DNA of 64,000 nucleotides from an uncultured Opitutia bacterium (lineage in GTDB: Bacteria > Verrucomicrobiota > Verrucomicrobiia > Opitutales > Opitutaceae), in assembly GCA_903825285.1 (NCBI GenBank), contig CAIJZY010000046.1:1-64000 (forward strand). The letters run 5' to 3'. Of this stretch, positions 38,193 to 47,040 are shown in pieces. A program made the position numbers and the translations under genes. The first letter of the stretch is position 1. Each line of letters starts with the position of its first letter. The notes under the pieces were generated by a model. The model was not told where the DNA came from. It saw only the letters and a program-made list of their open reading frames with translations, and made no database searches.

Positions 38193-39223
38193 ACTTCGGC
38201 GGCCTCGATCTCAACACGGTGTGGTTCGTCCTCGTCGGCGTCCTCTTCACCGGCTACGTCATACTCGACGGCTTCGACCTTGGCGTCGGCGTGCTGCACC
38301 TGTTCGTCGCGCGCCGCGACGAGGAGCGACGCGTGTTCCTCAACGCCATCGGCCCCGTCTGGGACGGCAACGAGGTCTGGCTGGTCACCGGCGGCGGTGC
38401 ACTGTTCGCTGCCTTCCCCGCCGTTTACGCCACCGTCTTCTCCGGTTTCTACCTGGCGTTCATGCTGCTGCTCTGCGCCCTGATCTTCCGGGCAGTGGCC
38501 ATCGAGTTCCGCAGCAAGCATCCCGCGCAGCAGTGGCGGTGCTTCTGGGACCGCAGTTTCGCGCTCGGCAGCTTCACTTCGACGCTCCTCATCGGCGTCG
38601 CGATGGGCAACATCGCCTGGGGTGTCCCGATCGACGCGCGCGGCGAATTCGCCGGCACCTTCCTCGGTCTGCTCCACCCCTACGCGCTGCTGATGGGCGT
38701 GACGACCGTCACGCTCTTCGCCATGCACGGCGCGATCTACCTTGCCCTGAAGACTGAGGGCGAACTGCAGGCGCGCGTGCGGGAGCGAATCAACCCGCTC
38801 ATCATCGCATTCATTCTCAGCTACGTGCTGCTGACGCTCGCCACGCTGCTCTACGTGCCGCACGTCACCGAGGCGTTCCGCCGCGAACCGTGGTTCTTCA
38901 CGCTCGTTGTGCCCGTCGTGCTCGCGATCGCCAACATTCCGCGCGAGGTGAACCGCGGTCGCGAGTTCTACGCGTTCCTCTCCTCGTGCGCCGCAATGGC
39001 CGGCCTCATGGCGATCTTCGGCGTCGGCAACTACCCCTATCTCGTCTACAGCCAGCCGTTTCCGGAGCACAGCCTCACCGCCTTTAACGCCGCGTCCTCG
39101 CCGAAGACACTGGGCATCATGCTGACCATTGCCCTCATCGGGCTGCCAGTTGTCCTCGCTTACAGCATCAGCATTTACTGGATTTTCCGCGGCAAAGTGC
39201 GGATCGACAAGATGAGCTACTGA
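38189..39223 (+). CDS. cydB: Cytochrome bd-type oxidase subunit II
   Basis: Membrane subunit of 344 residues starting at GTG 38189, overlapping cydA by four bases. NTVWFVLVGVLFTGYVILDG and GPVWDGNEVWLVTGGGALFA are conserved CydB segments. No CydX-type small subunit is seen after it within the 33-base gap to the next gene. Confidence 0.95.
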   Translation: MNFGGLDLNTVWFVLVGVLFTGYVILDGFDLGVGVLHLFVARRDEERRVFLNAIGPVWDGNEVWLVTGGGALFAAFPAVYATVFSGFYLAFMLLLCALIFRAVAIEFRSKHPAQQWRCFWDRSFALGSFTSTLLIGVAMGNIAWGVPIDARGEFAGTFLGLLHPYALLMGVTTVTLFAMHGAIYLALKTEGELQARVRERINPLIIAFILSYVLLTLATLLYVPHVTEAFRREPWFFTLVVPVVLAIANIPREVNRGREFYAFLSSCAAMAGLMAIFGVGNYPYLVYSQPFPEHSLTAFNAASSPKTLGIMLTIALIGLPVVLAYSISIYWIFRGKVRIDKMSY

Positions 39224-39256
39224 GCCACCCGTCCCTCCCCGTTTCTATACCTCCCT

Positions 39257-40930
39257 ATGCAAACTAAGAACCCCTTGCGCCTGGTCATCGTCGGCGGCGT
39301 GGCCGCCGGCGCCTCCGCGGCTGCCCGAGCCCGTCGCCTCAGCGAAGCGGCGTCGATCACACTCATCGAGCGTGGTCCCGATGTCTCCTTCGCCAACTGC
39401 GGTCTGCCGTATTTCATCGGCGGTGAGATCAAGCAGCGCGACGCCCTTGCCGTGCAGACCCCGCAGACGCTCAAGGCCATGCTTGCGATCGACGTGCGCA
39501 CCAGCACCGAGGTCACCGGCATTGACCGCGCCACAAAACACGTCCAAGTGCGCAATCTCGCCGCCGGCACCACCGAGTCGCTGCCCTACGACAAGCTGCT
39601 CCTCGCTCCCGGTGCCGTGCCGGTCCGTCCGTCGCTACCCGGCATCGACGATCCGCGAATCTGCACGCTGCGTTCGCTGCAGGACATGGACCGCATCAAG
39701 GCCGCCGCGGCTGGCGCGCAACACATCGCTGTGATCGGTGCGGGCTTCATCGGACTCGAAATGACCGAGCAGTTTGTGCGCCTCGGCAAACAGGTCTCGC
39801 TGGTCGAACTCACTGATCAAGTGCTGCCACCACTTGACGGGCTCATGACGAAGTTGCTCGAGGACGAGTTGCATAAGAATCACGTCAACCTCGTGCTGGG
39901 CGACAGCGTCGCAGCCTTTGAGGCGGGCAATGCGCTCATCTGTCGCCTCGCCTCCGGTCGCACCATCACCGCCGACCTCGTTGTCCTCAGCATCGGCGTG
40001 CGCCCCGACACCACGCTCGCCCGCAATGCCGGCCTCGCGCTTGGGAAACGCGGCCACATTCGGGTGAACGGTTTCATGCAGACAAACGATCCCGACATCT
40101 ACGCCGCCGGCGACGCCGTCGAAACCGAGGATTTCATCACCCACGAACCCGTCGCCGTTCCGCTTGGCGGTCCCGCGAACCGCCAGGGCCGCCTCGTCGC
40201 CGACCATATCTTCCACCCAACTGAAACCAAGCCCTACACCGGGGCGCTGGGCACCGCGATTGTGCGCGCGTTCGACGTTGCCGCCGGACTCACCGGCTGG
40301 ACCGAAAAACGCCTCCGCGCCGCCGGTCGCGATTTCCGCACTGTCACCGTCAACGACAATGACCACGCGGGTTACTTTCCGGGGGCCAAGCCGATTCTTC
40401 TCAAGCTCGTTTGGGACCCGGCCAACGGCCGGGTGCTCGGCGCTCAAGTCACCGGCCTCGGCGGGGTCGACAAGCGCCTCGACGTGATTGCGACAGCCAT
40501 TGCCGGGCGCCTCACCATTGACGATTTGGCGCAGCTGGAACTTGCCTATGCTCCGCCTTTTGGCGCCGCGAAAGACATCGTCAATCTGGCCGGATTTACG
40601 GCGTGCAACACGCGTGACAGCCTCGTCGTCCCCGTTGATTCGCTTCCGGATGATCCCGCCGCGCAGATCCTCGATGTTCGGCCTCCCCCACTGGTGCAGG
40701 CGCACCCACTCCCGCGGGCCGGGGTCATCAACATTCCGTTGGGCCAGCTCCGTGGCCGCCTGGGCGAACTTGATCGGGCGCGCCCAGTGGTCACGGTCTG
40801 TGCGCTCGGCAAGACGGCGTATTTCGCAGCGCGGATCCTCGCTCAAAACGGCTTCCGGGTATCGTCCCTTACCGGCGGCATCCGCGCTCATTTTGACCCC
40901 CGCAGTCCGGCCAAGTTGCCTACGCCGTGA
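39257..40930 (+). CDS. NAD(P)H-dependent polysulfide/CoA-disulfide reductase with rhodanese domain
   Basis: Flavoprotein disulfide reductase of the CoADR-rhodanese type (557 residues). The FAD motif is LVIVGGVAAGASAAARA, active Cys48 lies in SFANCGLPYFIGG, the NAD site is IAVIGAGFIGLEMTEQF, and the second FAD motif is DIYAAGDAV. The C-terminal rhodanese domain (about 470-557) keeps its cysteine, Cys515 in VTVCALGKTAYFA. Related enzymes reduce persulfides, polysulfides or CoA disulfides with NAD(P)H to sulfide. The stop overlaps the GTG of the next gene. Confidence 0.88.
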   Translation: MQTKNPLRLVIVGGVAAGASAAARARRLSEAASITLIERGPDVSFANCGLPYFIGGEIKQRDALAVQTPQTLKAMLAIDVRTSTEVTGIDRATKHVQVRNLAAGTTESLPYDKLLLAPGAVPVRPSLPGIDDPRICTLRSLQDMDRIKAAAAGAQHIAVIGAGFIGLEMTEQFVRLGKQVSLVELTDQVLPPLDGLMTKLLEDELHKNHVNLVLGDSVAAFEAGNALICRLASGRTITADLVVLSIGVRPDTTLARNAGLALGKRGHIRVNGFMQTNDPDIYAAGDAVETEDFITHEPVAVPLGGPANRQGRLVADHIFHPTETKPYTGALGTAIVRAFDVAAGLTGWTEKRLRAAGRDFRTVTVNDNDHAGYFPGAKPILLKLVWDPANGRVLGAQVTGLGGVDKRLDVIATAIAGRLTIDDLAQLELAYAPPFGAAKDIVNLAGFTACNTRDSLVVPVDSLPDDPAAQILDVRPPPLVQAHPLPRAGVINIPLGQLRGRLGELDRARPVVTVCALGKTAYFAARILAQNGFRVSSLTGGIRAHFDPRSPAKLPTP

Positions 40931-41922
40931 GTTTCGATTTTCGCACCCTTTGCGGAATTGAACCGGAACGGCCGGCCCATCGTGTCGCGGCGGTGCTCAT
41001 GCCACTCGGCGCAGTGGCCTCATTGCTGCCCTGGACGCCGCCGTGGGCCGCCTTGCTCGCGGGCGCGGGGCTAGCGCTCACCCTCGGCAATCCGTGTGCC
41101 GGTGCCGCTGGCCGGGCCGCGAAGTGGCTGCTGCAAATTGCCGTGGTTGGTCTCGGTGCCGGCGTAAATCTCGCCGTGGTCGCCCGGGTTGGAGGACAGG
41201 GCCTCGGCTACACGCTTGCGGGCCTGGTCGCGACCTTCGCGTTCGGCGCCTGGCTCGCCGGCCGGCTTGGTGTCGGCGCCAAGGTAGCGGCACTCGTTTG
41301 CGCAGGCACGGGGATCTGCGGGGGCAGCGCCATCGCCGCCGCGGCACCAGCCATCGGCGCCAAACCCGAGGAGACATCCGCCGCACTCGCCGTCGTGTTC
41401 CTGCTCAACGGAGTCGCGTTGCTCGCCTTTCCCGTCGTGGGCAGCTGGGCCGGCCTTAATGCCCACCAATTCGGGCTGTGGTGCGCACTGGCGATTCATG
41501 ACACGAGTTCCGTCACCGGCGCAGCCTTGACGCACGGCCGGGAAGCGCTGGCGATCGCAACCACGGTGAAACTCGCCCGGGCCTTGTGGATCGTGCCGGT
41601 CGCACTCGTTCTCGGTGCCTGGTTCCGACGCGGCGCCGGCCATGGGGTTAACCACAGCAGCGTACGCGTGCCGTGGTTCATCGCCGGATTCGTCGCCGTC
41701 TCGACTCTGTTCACCTTGGTGCCCGCCCTGCAACCGGCGGCAATGATCGTCGGCGCGATTTCCCGTGCACTGCTCACCCTCACCCTTTTCCTGATCGGCA
41801 CCGGCCTGAGTCGCGCGGGCGTCCGCACCATCGGCGCCCGCCCGCTGGTCCACGCGTTGCTGCTGTGGATCGCCATCGGCGGAGCCAGTCTCGCCGCCAT
41901 TCTCGCTGGCCTGATCCACTGA
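40927..41922 (+). CDS. YeiH/UPF0324 family putative sulfate exporter
   Basis: A 331-residue inner-membrane protein with about ten helices. The family-typical segments are AGTGICGGSAIAAAAPAI, ALAIHDTSSVTGAAL and TVKLARALWIVPVAL. It begins at GTG 40927, inside the stop of the reductase gene. YeiH relatives are linked to export of sulfur-containing anions such as sulfite or sulfate; the exact substrate is inferred from neighbours. Confidence 0.85.
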   Translation: MSFDFRTLCGIEPERPAHRVAAVLMPLGAVASLLPWTPPWAALLAGAGLALTLGNPCAGAAGRAAKWLLQIAVVGLGAGVNLAVVARVGGQGLGYTLAGLVATFAFGAWLAGRLGVGAKVAALVCAGTGICGGSAIAAAAPAIGAKPEETSAALAVVFLLNGVALLAFPVVGSWAGLNAHQFGLWCALAIHDTSSVTGAALTHGREALAIATTVKLARALWIVPVALVLGAWFRRGAGHGVNHSSVRVPWFIAGFVAVSTLFTLVPALQPAAMIVGAISRALLTLTLFLIGTGLSRAGVRTIGARPLVHALLLWIAIGGASLAAILAGLIH

Positions 41923-41926
41923 CCAG

Positions 41927-42586
41927 ATGAAGACCGCCTGGGACCAACGCTTCGCCGTTCCCGATTACGTTTACGGCACCGATCCGAACGTGTTTGTCGC
42001 GGCCCGGGCCGGGATGATTCCCGCCGGCCCGGTGCTCTGCCTCGCCGAGGGCGAGGGCCGCAACGCCGTTTACCTCGCGACGCTCGGCCACGCCGTGGCC
42101 GCCGTCGATCAATCGCCTGTCGGCCTTGCCAAGGCTGCCCGGCTAGCAGCGGTGCGTGGCGTGCCGCTCACGACCATCGTGGCCAACCTGGCGAACTTTG
42201 TGATCGAGCCGAATGCATGGTCGGGAATTGTCTCCATTTTTGCGCACCTCCCACCGCCGCTCCGCCGCGCCGTTCACGCCCAAGTCGTCGCTGGACTTCG
42301 GCCGGGCGGTGTTTTCATCCTCGAAGCCTACACGCCGGCACAACTCGCGCTCGGCACCGGCGGCCCGAAAGCGGCCGAGTTATGCATGACCCTCGCCGGT
42401 CTACGCGCCGAACTGGATGGGCTCGAATTCATCATTGCCCGCGAATGCGAGCGCGACGTGCTCGAAGGAACGGGGCACACGGGTCGGGGCGCCGTGGTGC
42501 AGGTGGTCGCCCGCCGGCCGGACCCTCCGGCGCATCGAATTCATAGCGCCACGTCTGAAGACGCCAGCCCGCCGACTGAACCGTGA
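41927..42586 (+). CDS. Class I SAM-dependent methyltransferase, TehB-like
   Basis: A 219-residue methyltransferase: WDQRFAVPDYVYGTDPN, motif I LCLAEGEGRNAVYLATLGH, and the acidic strand AVAAVDQSPVGLAKA. This arrangement matches TehB/thiopurine-type methyltransferases that methylate soft anions or thiols. Starting four bases after the exporter, it may detoxify sulfide, selenite or tellurite. The function is inferred. Confidence 0.8.
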   Translation: MKTAWDQRFAVPDYVYGTDPNVFVAARAGMIPAGPVLCLAEGEGRNAVYLATLGHAVAAVDQSPVGLAKAARLAAVRGVPLTTIVANLANFVIEPNAWSGIVSIFAHLPPPLRRAVHAQVVAGLRPGGVFILEAYTPAQLALGTGGPKAAELCMTLAGLRAELDGLEFIIARECERDVLEGTGHTGRGAVVQVVARRPDPPAHRIHSATSEDASPPTEP

Positions 42587-42651
42587 CCAGCAGGTGGGCA
42601 GCGCTGTTCCTCGTGAAGACTCCGGATGAATCAAGGGGGCAGATCCCGCGA

Positions 42652-43593
42652 TTATCGCACGTGCGAACTGGGTCCATGTTTTGCAATCTTGCGCTGATCG
42701 AGTGCTTTCAACCCACCTAGCATCTCTACGAAATTACGGGCCAGCGGCGAGCCCTCGCGGTTTCTCCATACCACAGAAATCTCAAAGACGAGGTCGTCGG
42801 TGGTTTCCTGCAGGGGAATCAACCTGATCCGCCCGGCCCCAGAAAGTGTGATGTGCTGCGGCATCAACGACACCCCCTCCCCACCGGCTATCATCGCCAG
42901 GAGCGACTCGAAGCCGGCCACGATTGTGATATGCTTGGGCTTGAGGCCGTGTGCGGCAAAGATGCGGCGAACCAGGTCGGCATGGGTTTGCGAATGCTGG
43001 CCGGCGAAACAGAGCTGGTTTTCACGCGCCATCTCAACCAGTGACAGGCGCCGAGACCTCGCCAACCGGTGCCCTGGTCCGACGACCGCACGCATGGCTG
43101 AATGCAGAACCGTTGTCCTGCACAGATAGGACGGCAGCGTTGGGTTTTTCTCCACCGTGAAAGCGATCTGGATTGAACCAGAGTCGAGCTCGGTGATCTG
43201 ATCGGCTGGTTCGATTTCCTTCAAAGTCACGGCGACATCCGGATATTGCATGCGGTATTTCGTCAGACAGGCCGGCATGAAGCTGGCCGTGATCGGTCCG
43301 ACATTGCCGATGGTCAAACACCCTCTGCGGCCGACTGCGGCCTCCCGGGCCAGCTCCGTTGCCCGTTCCACATGCGCCAATATCTGCCGGGCTTCCTCCA
43401 GGAAGATGCGCCCCGCATCGGTTAGCTGCACGCGGGTGGTGTCGCGGTCCAACAACCTGACCCGCATTTCCTCCTCCAGGTTCTTGATCTGTTTGCTCAA
43501 TGCCGGTTGGACGACGTGAAGCCGCTCCGCGGCTCGGCGGAAGTTCAGTTCTGAAGCCACTGCTTCAAAGTAACGCAGGTGCCGGAGTTCCAT
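42652..43593 (-). CDS. LysR-family transcriptional regulator
   Basis: A 313-residue LysR regulator from ATG 43593. The N-terminal helix-turn-helix is MELRHLRYFEAVASELNF followed by RRAAERLHVVQPALSKQI; the effector-binding domain follows. It is convergent with the methyltransferase gene, and its divergent side faces a decayed stretch. A 7-5-7 inverted repeat immediately upstream (43603-43621) is a likely autoregulatory site. Confidence 0.92.
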   Translation of the reverse strand: MELRHLRYFEAVASELNFRRAAERLHVVQPALSKQIKNLEEEMRVRLLDRDTTRVQLTDAGRIFLEEARQILAHVERATELAREAAVGRRGCLTIGNVGPITASFMPACLTKYRMQYPDVAVTLKEIEPADQITELDSGSIQIAFTVEKNPTLPSYLCRTTVLHSAMRAVVGPGHRLARSRRLSLVEMARENQLCFAGQHSQTHADLVRRIFAAHGLKPKHITIVAGFESLLAMIAGGEGVSLMPQHITLSGAGRIRLIPLQETTDDLVFEISVVWRNREGSPLARNFVEMLGGLKALDQRKIAKHGPSSHVR

Positions 43594-43602
43594 ATAATGC
43601 AC

Positions 43603-43621
43603 TGATAGCGGAGAGCTATCA
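43603..43621. promoter_or_regulatory. Inverted repeat upstream of the lysR-type gene
   Basis: TGATAGC-GGAGA-GCTATCA is a perfect 7-5-7 dyad nine bases before the start codon. It fits the T-N11-A form of LysR operators and would allow autoregulation. Confidence 0.6.
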
Positions 43622-44091
43622 GCACGCAAACATCAAAGTCATTCCGCTACGGGTGCAACGAGCGTAGGATCTATGCAACGAAGCGAAGCAACCCGCCTCA
43701 CCTTAAGACCACCCAAAGCGAACCCGTGAAAACCAAATGATAACCGCCGCCGCCGTTCTCGCCTCTCTCGTGCTCCTTGTTTTGTGGGATGGAGCTGAAG
43801 CCTGAGTCAATGCAGCTTGCCGAAGTTTCCGCGCAGCAGGAGAAAGCCCACTAGGTTTTGCAGCTTGGCTTCTAGCGCACACCGACTGCCTGGCAGAGGA
43901 GCCAAGGGGACCAATGACCAGCGCAGTCAAACGAAAATGAGAAGGAAGGAGCAGTGACATCTAAGGGTCAGGCCAGCAGAGACTCGAATGGCAGGGTTAC
44001 GGAAGGACCGGCGACGCGTGACCTGCCAGTTCTGCATTCGTATACAAATGAAAGCGGACAACTGCTGGTCGTGGTTCTCGCAGGGCAGCGT
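43622..44091. other. Decayed region opposite lysR
   Basis: About 470 bases with no intact gene. A 22-residue signal-peptide-like frame at 43737-43805 (MITAAAVLASLVLLVLWDGA) stops early, as if the divergent LysR target had been lost. Base composition is lower in GC than the neighbours. Confidence 0.5.
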
Positions 44092-44655
44092 TTAAATATC
44101 TCCTTGGTTTGAACGCAGTTCGTAGACCAGCTCAGCAACTCCAGATGCGATTGGTCTTCGCCGTTTGCGCGTTCCGATAGTCTCAAGCAGCTTGATCGCA
44201 GCCAAATTGCCCCAGAGCGTTTGAGCCCGGAACCGTGTGATGCCACGTTGAAGCGCATTATCGGCGAGTGTTCGGACGAGTGCGACCCCAACACCGCGCT
44301 TTTGCCAGTCATCCCGGGTCACAAACGCAACGTCAGCTGTCGTCGGCTCACTGGCATCGCGAATCCATCGGGCGACGGCAATCAATGGTCGATTGGCGGC
44401 GTCCGGAAGCTCTGCGACCATGGCGCACTGGGAAATGCCATCACAGTTGGTCAAAGTGCGGAGCTCATCTGAGGTGAACACCTTCTTTAAAAAGAAAAAT
44501 CTGTAGAAACGCGTATTCTCCGACAGGGCATGCAGGCCGGTCACGAGTTTGGGCGCGTCGCTCGGCGCGATCACCCTGATCCAGATCCTGCACCCATTAA
44601 CGTTTTGTTCAAACAAAGTGCCGGTCTTCTCAGCAGCCTCAGGTGATACTCGCAA
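44092..44655 (-). CDS. GNAT-family acetyltransferase
   Basis: A 187-residue protein with a GNAT core: VAFVTRDDWQKRGVGVALVR carries the R-x-x-G-x-G/A acetyl-CoA loop, and NLAAIKLLETIG is the final strand and helix. The N-terminus (IRVIAPSDAPKLVTGLHALS) resembles the acetyltransferase domain of protein acetyltransferase Pat. Codon use is more AT-rich than the core genome. Confidence 0.82.
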   Translation of the reverse strand: MRVSPEAAEKTGTLFEQNVNGCRIWIRVIAPSDAPKLVTGLHALSENTRFYRFFFLKKVFTSDELRTLTNCDGISQCAMVAELPDAANRPLIAVARWIRDASEPTTADVAFVTRDDWQKRGVGVALVRTLADNALQRGITRFRAQTLWGNLAAIKLLETIGTRKRRRPIASGVAELVYELRSNQGDI

Positions 44656-44670
44656 GACTGCAATAGGGCT

Positions 44671-45093
44671 TCAGCTTATCTCTCGTTCGCGAAAATCGCG
44701 TTCTACGAGGGAGAATCGACTCGGGTTGATTCCAGATAATTCAGGCAAATCACCTATGCAAATTAGCGAGTCCTCGGCTTGGACGCGGAGCGCCTCCTGC
44801 AGCCGGTTCTGTGCTTCCACTCTCGCACCAACCGCGGGCAATGCTCCCGTCAATGCGTTTCCATCATTCGTCCATATATCGGTATTCTGCCATGGGTATT
44901 GGACGCATTTCCTGTGACCCATAACACCAATTGGACACACAACAAGAGCTGCGTTATCGGCGCTACAGGAATCGCACTTGTGACCCCACTTGTGTGAAAC
45001 ACGTTCATCAACCTTCACTCCCTCGATTGATGCAGCCACACAGCCGGAAGCGAAAAATTCCGGAGGAAAAATGGTACACAGAATGGTGTACAC
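44671..45093 (-). CDS. Hypothetical cysteine-containing protein, uncertain
   Basis: A frame of up to 140 residues with cysteine pairs (HKCDSCSADNAALVVCPIG) and a plausible soluble C-terminal half (RLQEALRVQAEDSLICIGDL). I recognise no family, and the frame overlaps decayed DNA. An internal start is possible. Coding status is doubtful. Confidence 0.25.
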   Translation of the reverse strand: MYTILCTIFPPEFFASGCVAASIEGVKVDERVSHKWGHKCDSCSADNAALVVCPIGVMGHRKCVQYPWQNTDIWTNDGNALTGALPAVGARVEAQNRLQEALRVQAEDSLICIGDLPELSGINPSRFSLVERDFREREIS

Positions 45094-45202
45094 ATTTTGC
45101 AGGCGATGAACTGCCGCAGGCCGCGGATAATTTCTTCCGCATCCCGTAACTTGCTCTTAAACTGACCGTTAGGTCGGACACCCGAAACCGGCACTCTCAG
45201 AA

Positions 45203-45228
45203 AAACTCAGGGCCGGGGAGTTTTTTCT
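45203..45228. terminator. Possible bidirectional terminator
   Basis: AAAAACTC and GGAGTTTTTT flank a GC-rich loop (AGGGCCGG). The stem with A and T runs on either side could end transcripts in both directions, just before the internal att copy. Confidence 0.45.
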
Positions 45229-45264
45229 CACACGCCTTGCTCCGTAAGTAACTGAATATCATAT

Positions 45265-45290
45265 AAATGGTCGGGCTGGTGAGATTCGAA
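45265..45290. other. Internal attachment-site copy of the tRNA-Pro 3' end
   Basis: 26 bases identical to the tRNA-Pro end (AAATGGTCGGGCTGGTGAGA and onward to TTCGAA), in the same orientation as the copies at 23670 and 50711. It divides the island into a 21.6-kb respiratory part and a 5.4-kb toxin/defence part, so two elements seem to have landed in tandem. Confidence 0.8.
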
Positions 45291-45618
45291 ATCAGCCGGC
45301 CTGAGACCTTTCATCAGGAAGGCCAACGTGATGCAAAAGTTGGCCGCCGTGCAACACTCAAAAGCGCGCATCGGATTTTCGGTTGGCCCGCCTGAGGCGG
45401 ATTTTTCAGACACCGAGTGAAAAATCCGCCGCTCCCGCGCACCTGGTTCACGGTGAGTGAAACCATCGAGACAAATTCGGCAGACACCGACTGCCGAATC
45501 TTGGCGCCGGACCATCAGCCGGGCAGTGCAGCACGGCATCGCCTGCGGAAAACTATCGGTCGATGCCCTTGCCGTGCCCGATTTGCTCACTTCCCGTCGT
45601 ATGGGTCAGCCTGCCCGG

Positions 45619-45963
45619 TGAAACCTAAATACCAAAAAAAAGAAGCACCGAAAATGTGAGCACTGCGGCCGCCGCTTTTGCGTCGATCCACGCGTGCACA
45701 AGCGCCAGCGCTATTGCGCGCGACCGAGCTGCATCAAGGCCAGCCGGGGAGCGGCCCAGAAGAGATGGCTCCGCAAAGCCGAGAACCGGGACCAGTTCAA
45801 AGGGAGTGCAAACTTGGTTCGGGTGCAGGATTGGCGGACCATAAACCCCGGTTATTGGCGGAAGAAGACCCGTCTCGGCCGGTATATTCTGCGAGGCAAA
45901 CTCGCCGAGATGGTGCGGGACTTTGCGTTACAAGATATTTTCCACATGCGCGGTCAAAGTTGA
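45619..45963 (+). pseudogene. Zinc-ribbon mobile-element-associated protein, frame broken at a poly-A tract
   Basis: From 45634 one frame reads KKKKHRKCEHCGRRF and continues through KRQRYCARPSCIKASRGAAQ, RRVQ-like LVRVQDWRTINPGYWRKK and a short C-terminus to 45963. This is the Cys-rich start plus WR-x-x-NPGYW motif of small hypothetical proteins often found beside transposons. No start codon exists in that frame; GTG 45619 lies in another frame that meets it at a run of eight A (45634-45641). Either a frameshift has broken it, or slippage restores it. Confidence 0.55.
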
Positions 45964-45974
45964 CGGCGCACTTC

Positions 45975-46430
45975 ATGGAGCCGGGGGTAGATTTGATCGA
46001 CGCCAACGCATCGGTCGCGGAGGGCGCGGCCGAGGACGAGCTGCCGGGGCGCAACGTCGCCTTTCGCCGACGGGTCATTGAACTCTATGACTATCAATGC
46101 GTCGCTTGCGGTCTCAGGATCTGGTTGCCAGAGCACGAACTCACTTTCGTTGACGCAGCGCATCTCGTTCCGTTTTCCGAGACGCGGAATGACCACCCGA
46201 CCAACGGGCTGGCCTTGTGCAAGAATCACCATTGGGCCCTCGATCAGGGACTCATTGCGCCAGACTCAACACGAGTCTGGCACGTCTCGCGGCAGGTTGA
46301 GCCCCGCCGTTCTCGTGGTGAGGAAGAGCTGGCGCGGCTCGCCGGCCAACCGTTGCTTGCCCCCGTTGAATCAGCCTTCGCACCGGACCGACTTGGTTTG
46401 AAATGGCGGTTCGAAAGGCTTTTAAGCTAA
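45975..46430 (+). CDS. HNH endonuclease domain protein (restriction-type), possibly truncated
   Basis: A 151-residue HNH protein: FRRRVIELYDYQCVACGLRI supplies the first zinc pair, FVDAAHLVPFSETRNDHPTN the catalytic His and Asn, and GLALCKNHHWALDQGLI the final HNH part. Related restriction-like enzymes have 130 or more extra N-terminal residues, lacking here, so this is likely a remnant or a free nuclease domain. It starts 11 bases after the zinc-ribbon remnant. Confidence 0.8.
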   Translation: MEPGVDLIDANASVAEGAAEDELPGRNVAFRRRVIELYDYQCVACGLRIWLPEHELTFVDAAHLVPFSETRNDHPTNGLALCKNHHWALDQGLIAPDSTRVWHVSRQVEPRRSRGEEELARLAGQPLLAPVESAFAPDRLGLKWRFERLLS

Positions 46431-46674
46431 CAAACTCGCTGCTTTTTACGGGTCCGCTCTGCTCCAGCAGCTCTCGGCGGATCTGACCGCAAGGGTTGGT
46501 CGCGGATTCTCCGCCGACAATCTGGAATCCAGGCGACTCTTCTGCCAGGCTTTCCCGCCCGAGCAGATTTCCGAGGCGCTGTCTCGGATTTTAACCCCGG
46601 CGGCGCTGGCCGTAGCCTCCGGTCGCTGGTAGGGCGGGTGAAGGCTCAGTTGATGTCATCGCAACATATCAAAT
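46431..46674. other. Intergenic region before hipB
   Basis: No gene seen. The last 60 bases become AT-rich (CATATCAAATATGATTG), and with GTGATCATATGTTATCAC at 46707-46724 they form imperfect dyads that could bind the HipB-like repressor. Confidence 0.4.
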
Positions 46675-47037
46675 ATGATTGCTTATCGGCACAAGATTGG
46701 ATCTAGTGATCATATGTTATCACTTAAAACAGAGTCAGATGTGCTACGTGAGATCGCCGATTCGGTGCGTTCTCATCGGCTGGCTCTGGGCTGGCGCCAG
46801 GATGACTTGGCCCAACGCAGCGGGGTGGGCATCGCAACCTTGCGGCGGTTTGAGCGCTCCGGGCAAATCGGATTTCAGGGACTCGCCAAACTGCTGGTCA
46901 CGCTGGGCCTCGCCGATAATTTCCTGACTGCACTCAAGCGCCCGGCAGACACCCCGAAGAGTATCGCGGCATTTCTCGCCGTGAACGGGCCGGCCAAACC
47001 AAGGCGACGGGCACCCGCTGCCATCAAATCCCCTTAA
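46675..47037 (+). CDS. hipB: HipB-like XRE antitoxin
   Basis: A 120-residue DNA-binding antitoxin with an XRE helix-turn-helix: REIADSVRSHRLALGWRQDD, then SGVGIATLRRFERSG and a second helical segment. ATG 46714 is an alternative start; the 46707 dyad overlaps it. It is followed three bases later by hipA, the usual antitoxin-toxin order and spacing. Confidence 0.87.
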   Translation: MIAYRHKIGSSDHMLSLKTESDVLREIADSVRSHRLALGWRQDDLAQRSGVGIATLRRFERSGQIGFQGLAKLLVTLGLADNFLTALKRPADTPKSIAAFLAVNGPAKPRRRAPAAIKSP

Positions 47038-47040
47038 CTG

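Noticed and set aside
43737-43805. A CydX-like small subunit of the bd oxidase
   Set aside because: The 22-residue hydrophobic frame lies 4.5 kb from cydB behind other genes and lacks CydX features. A signal-peptide remnant is more likely.
45694-46430. One continuous fusion of the zinc-ribbon protein and HNH nuclease
   Set aside because: They are in different frames with a stop at 45961-45963 between them, and each has a separate family pattern.
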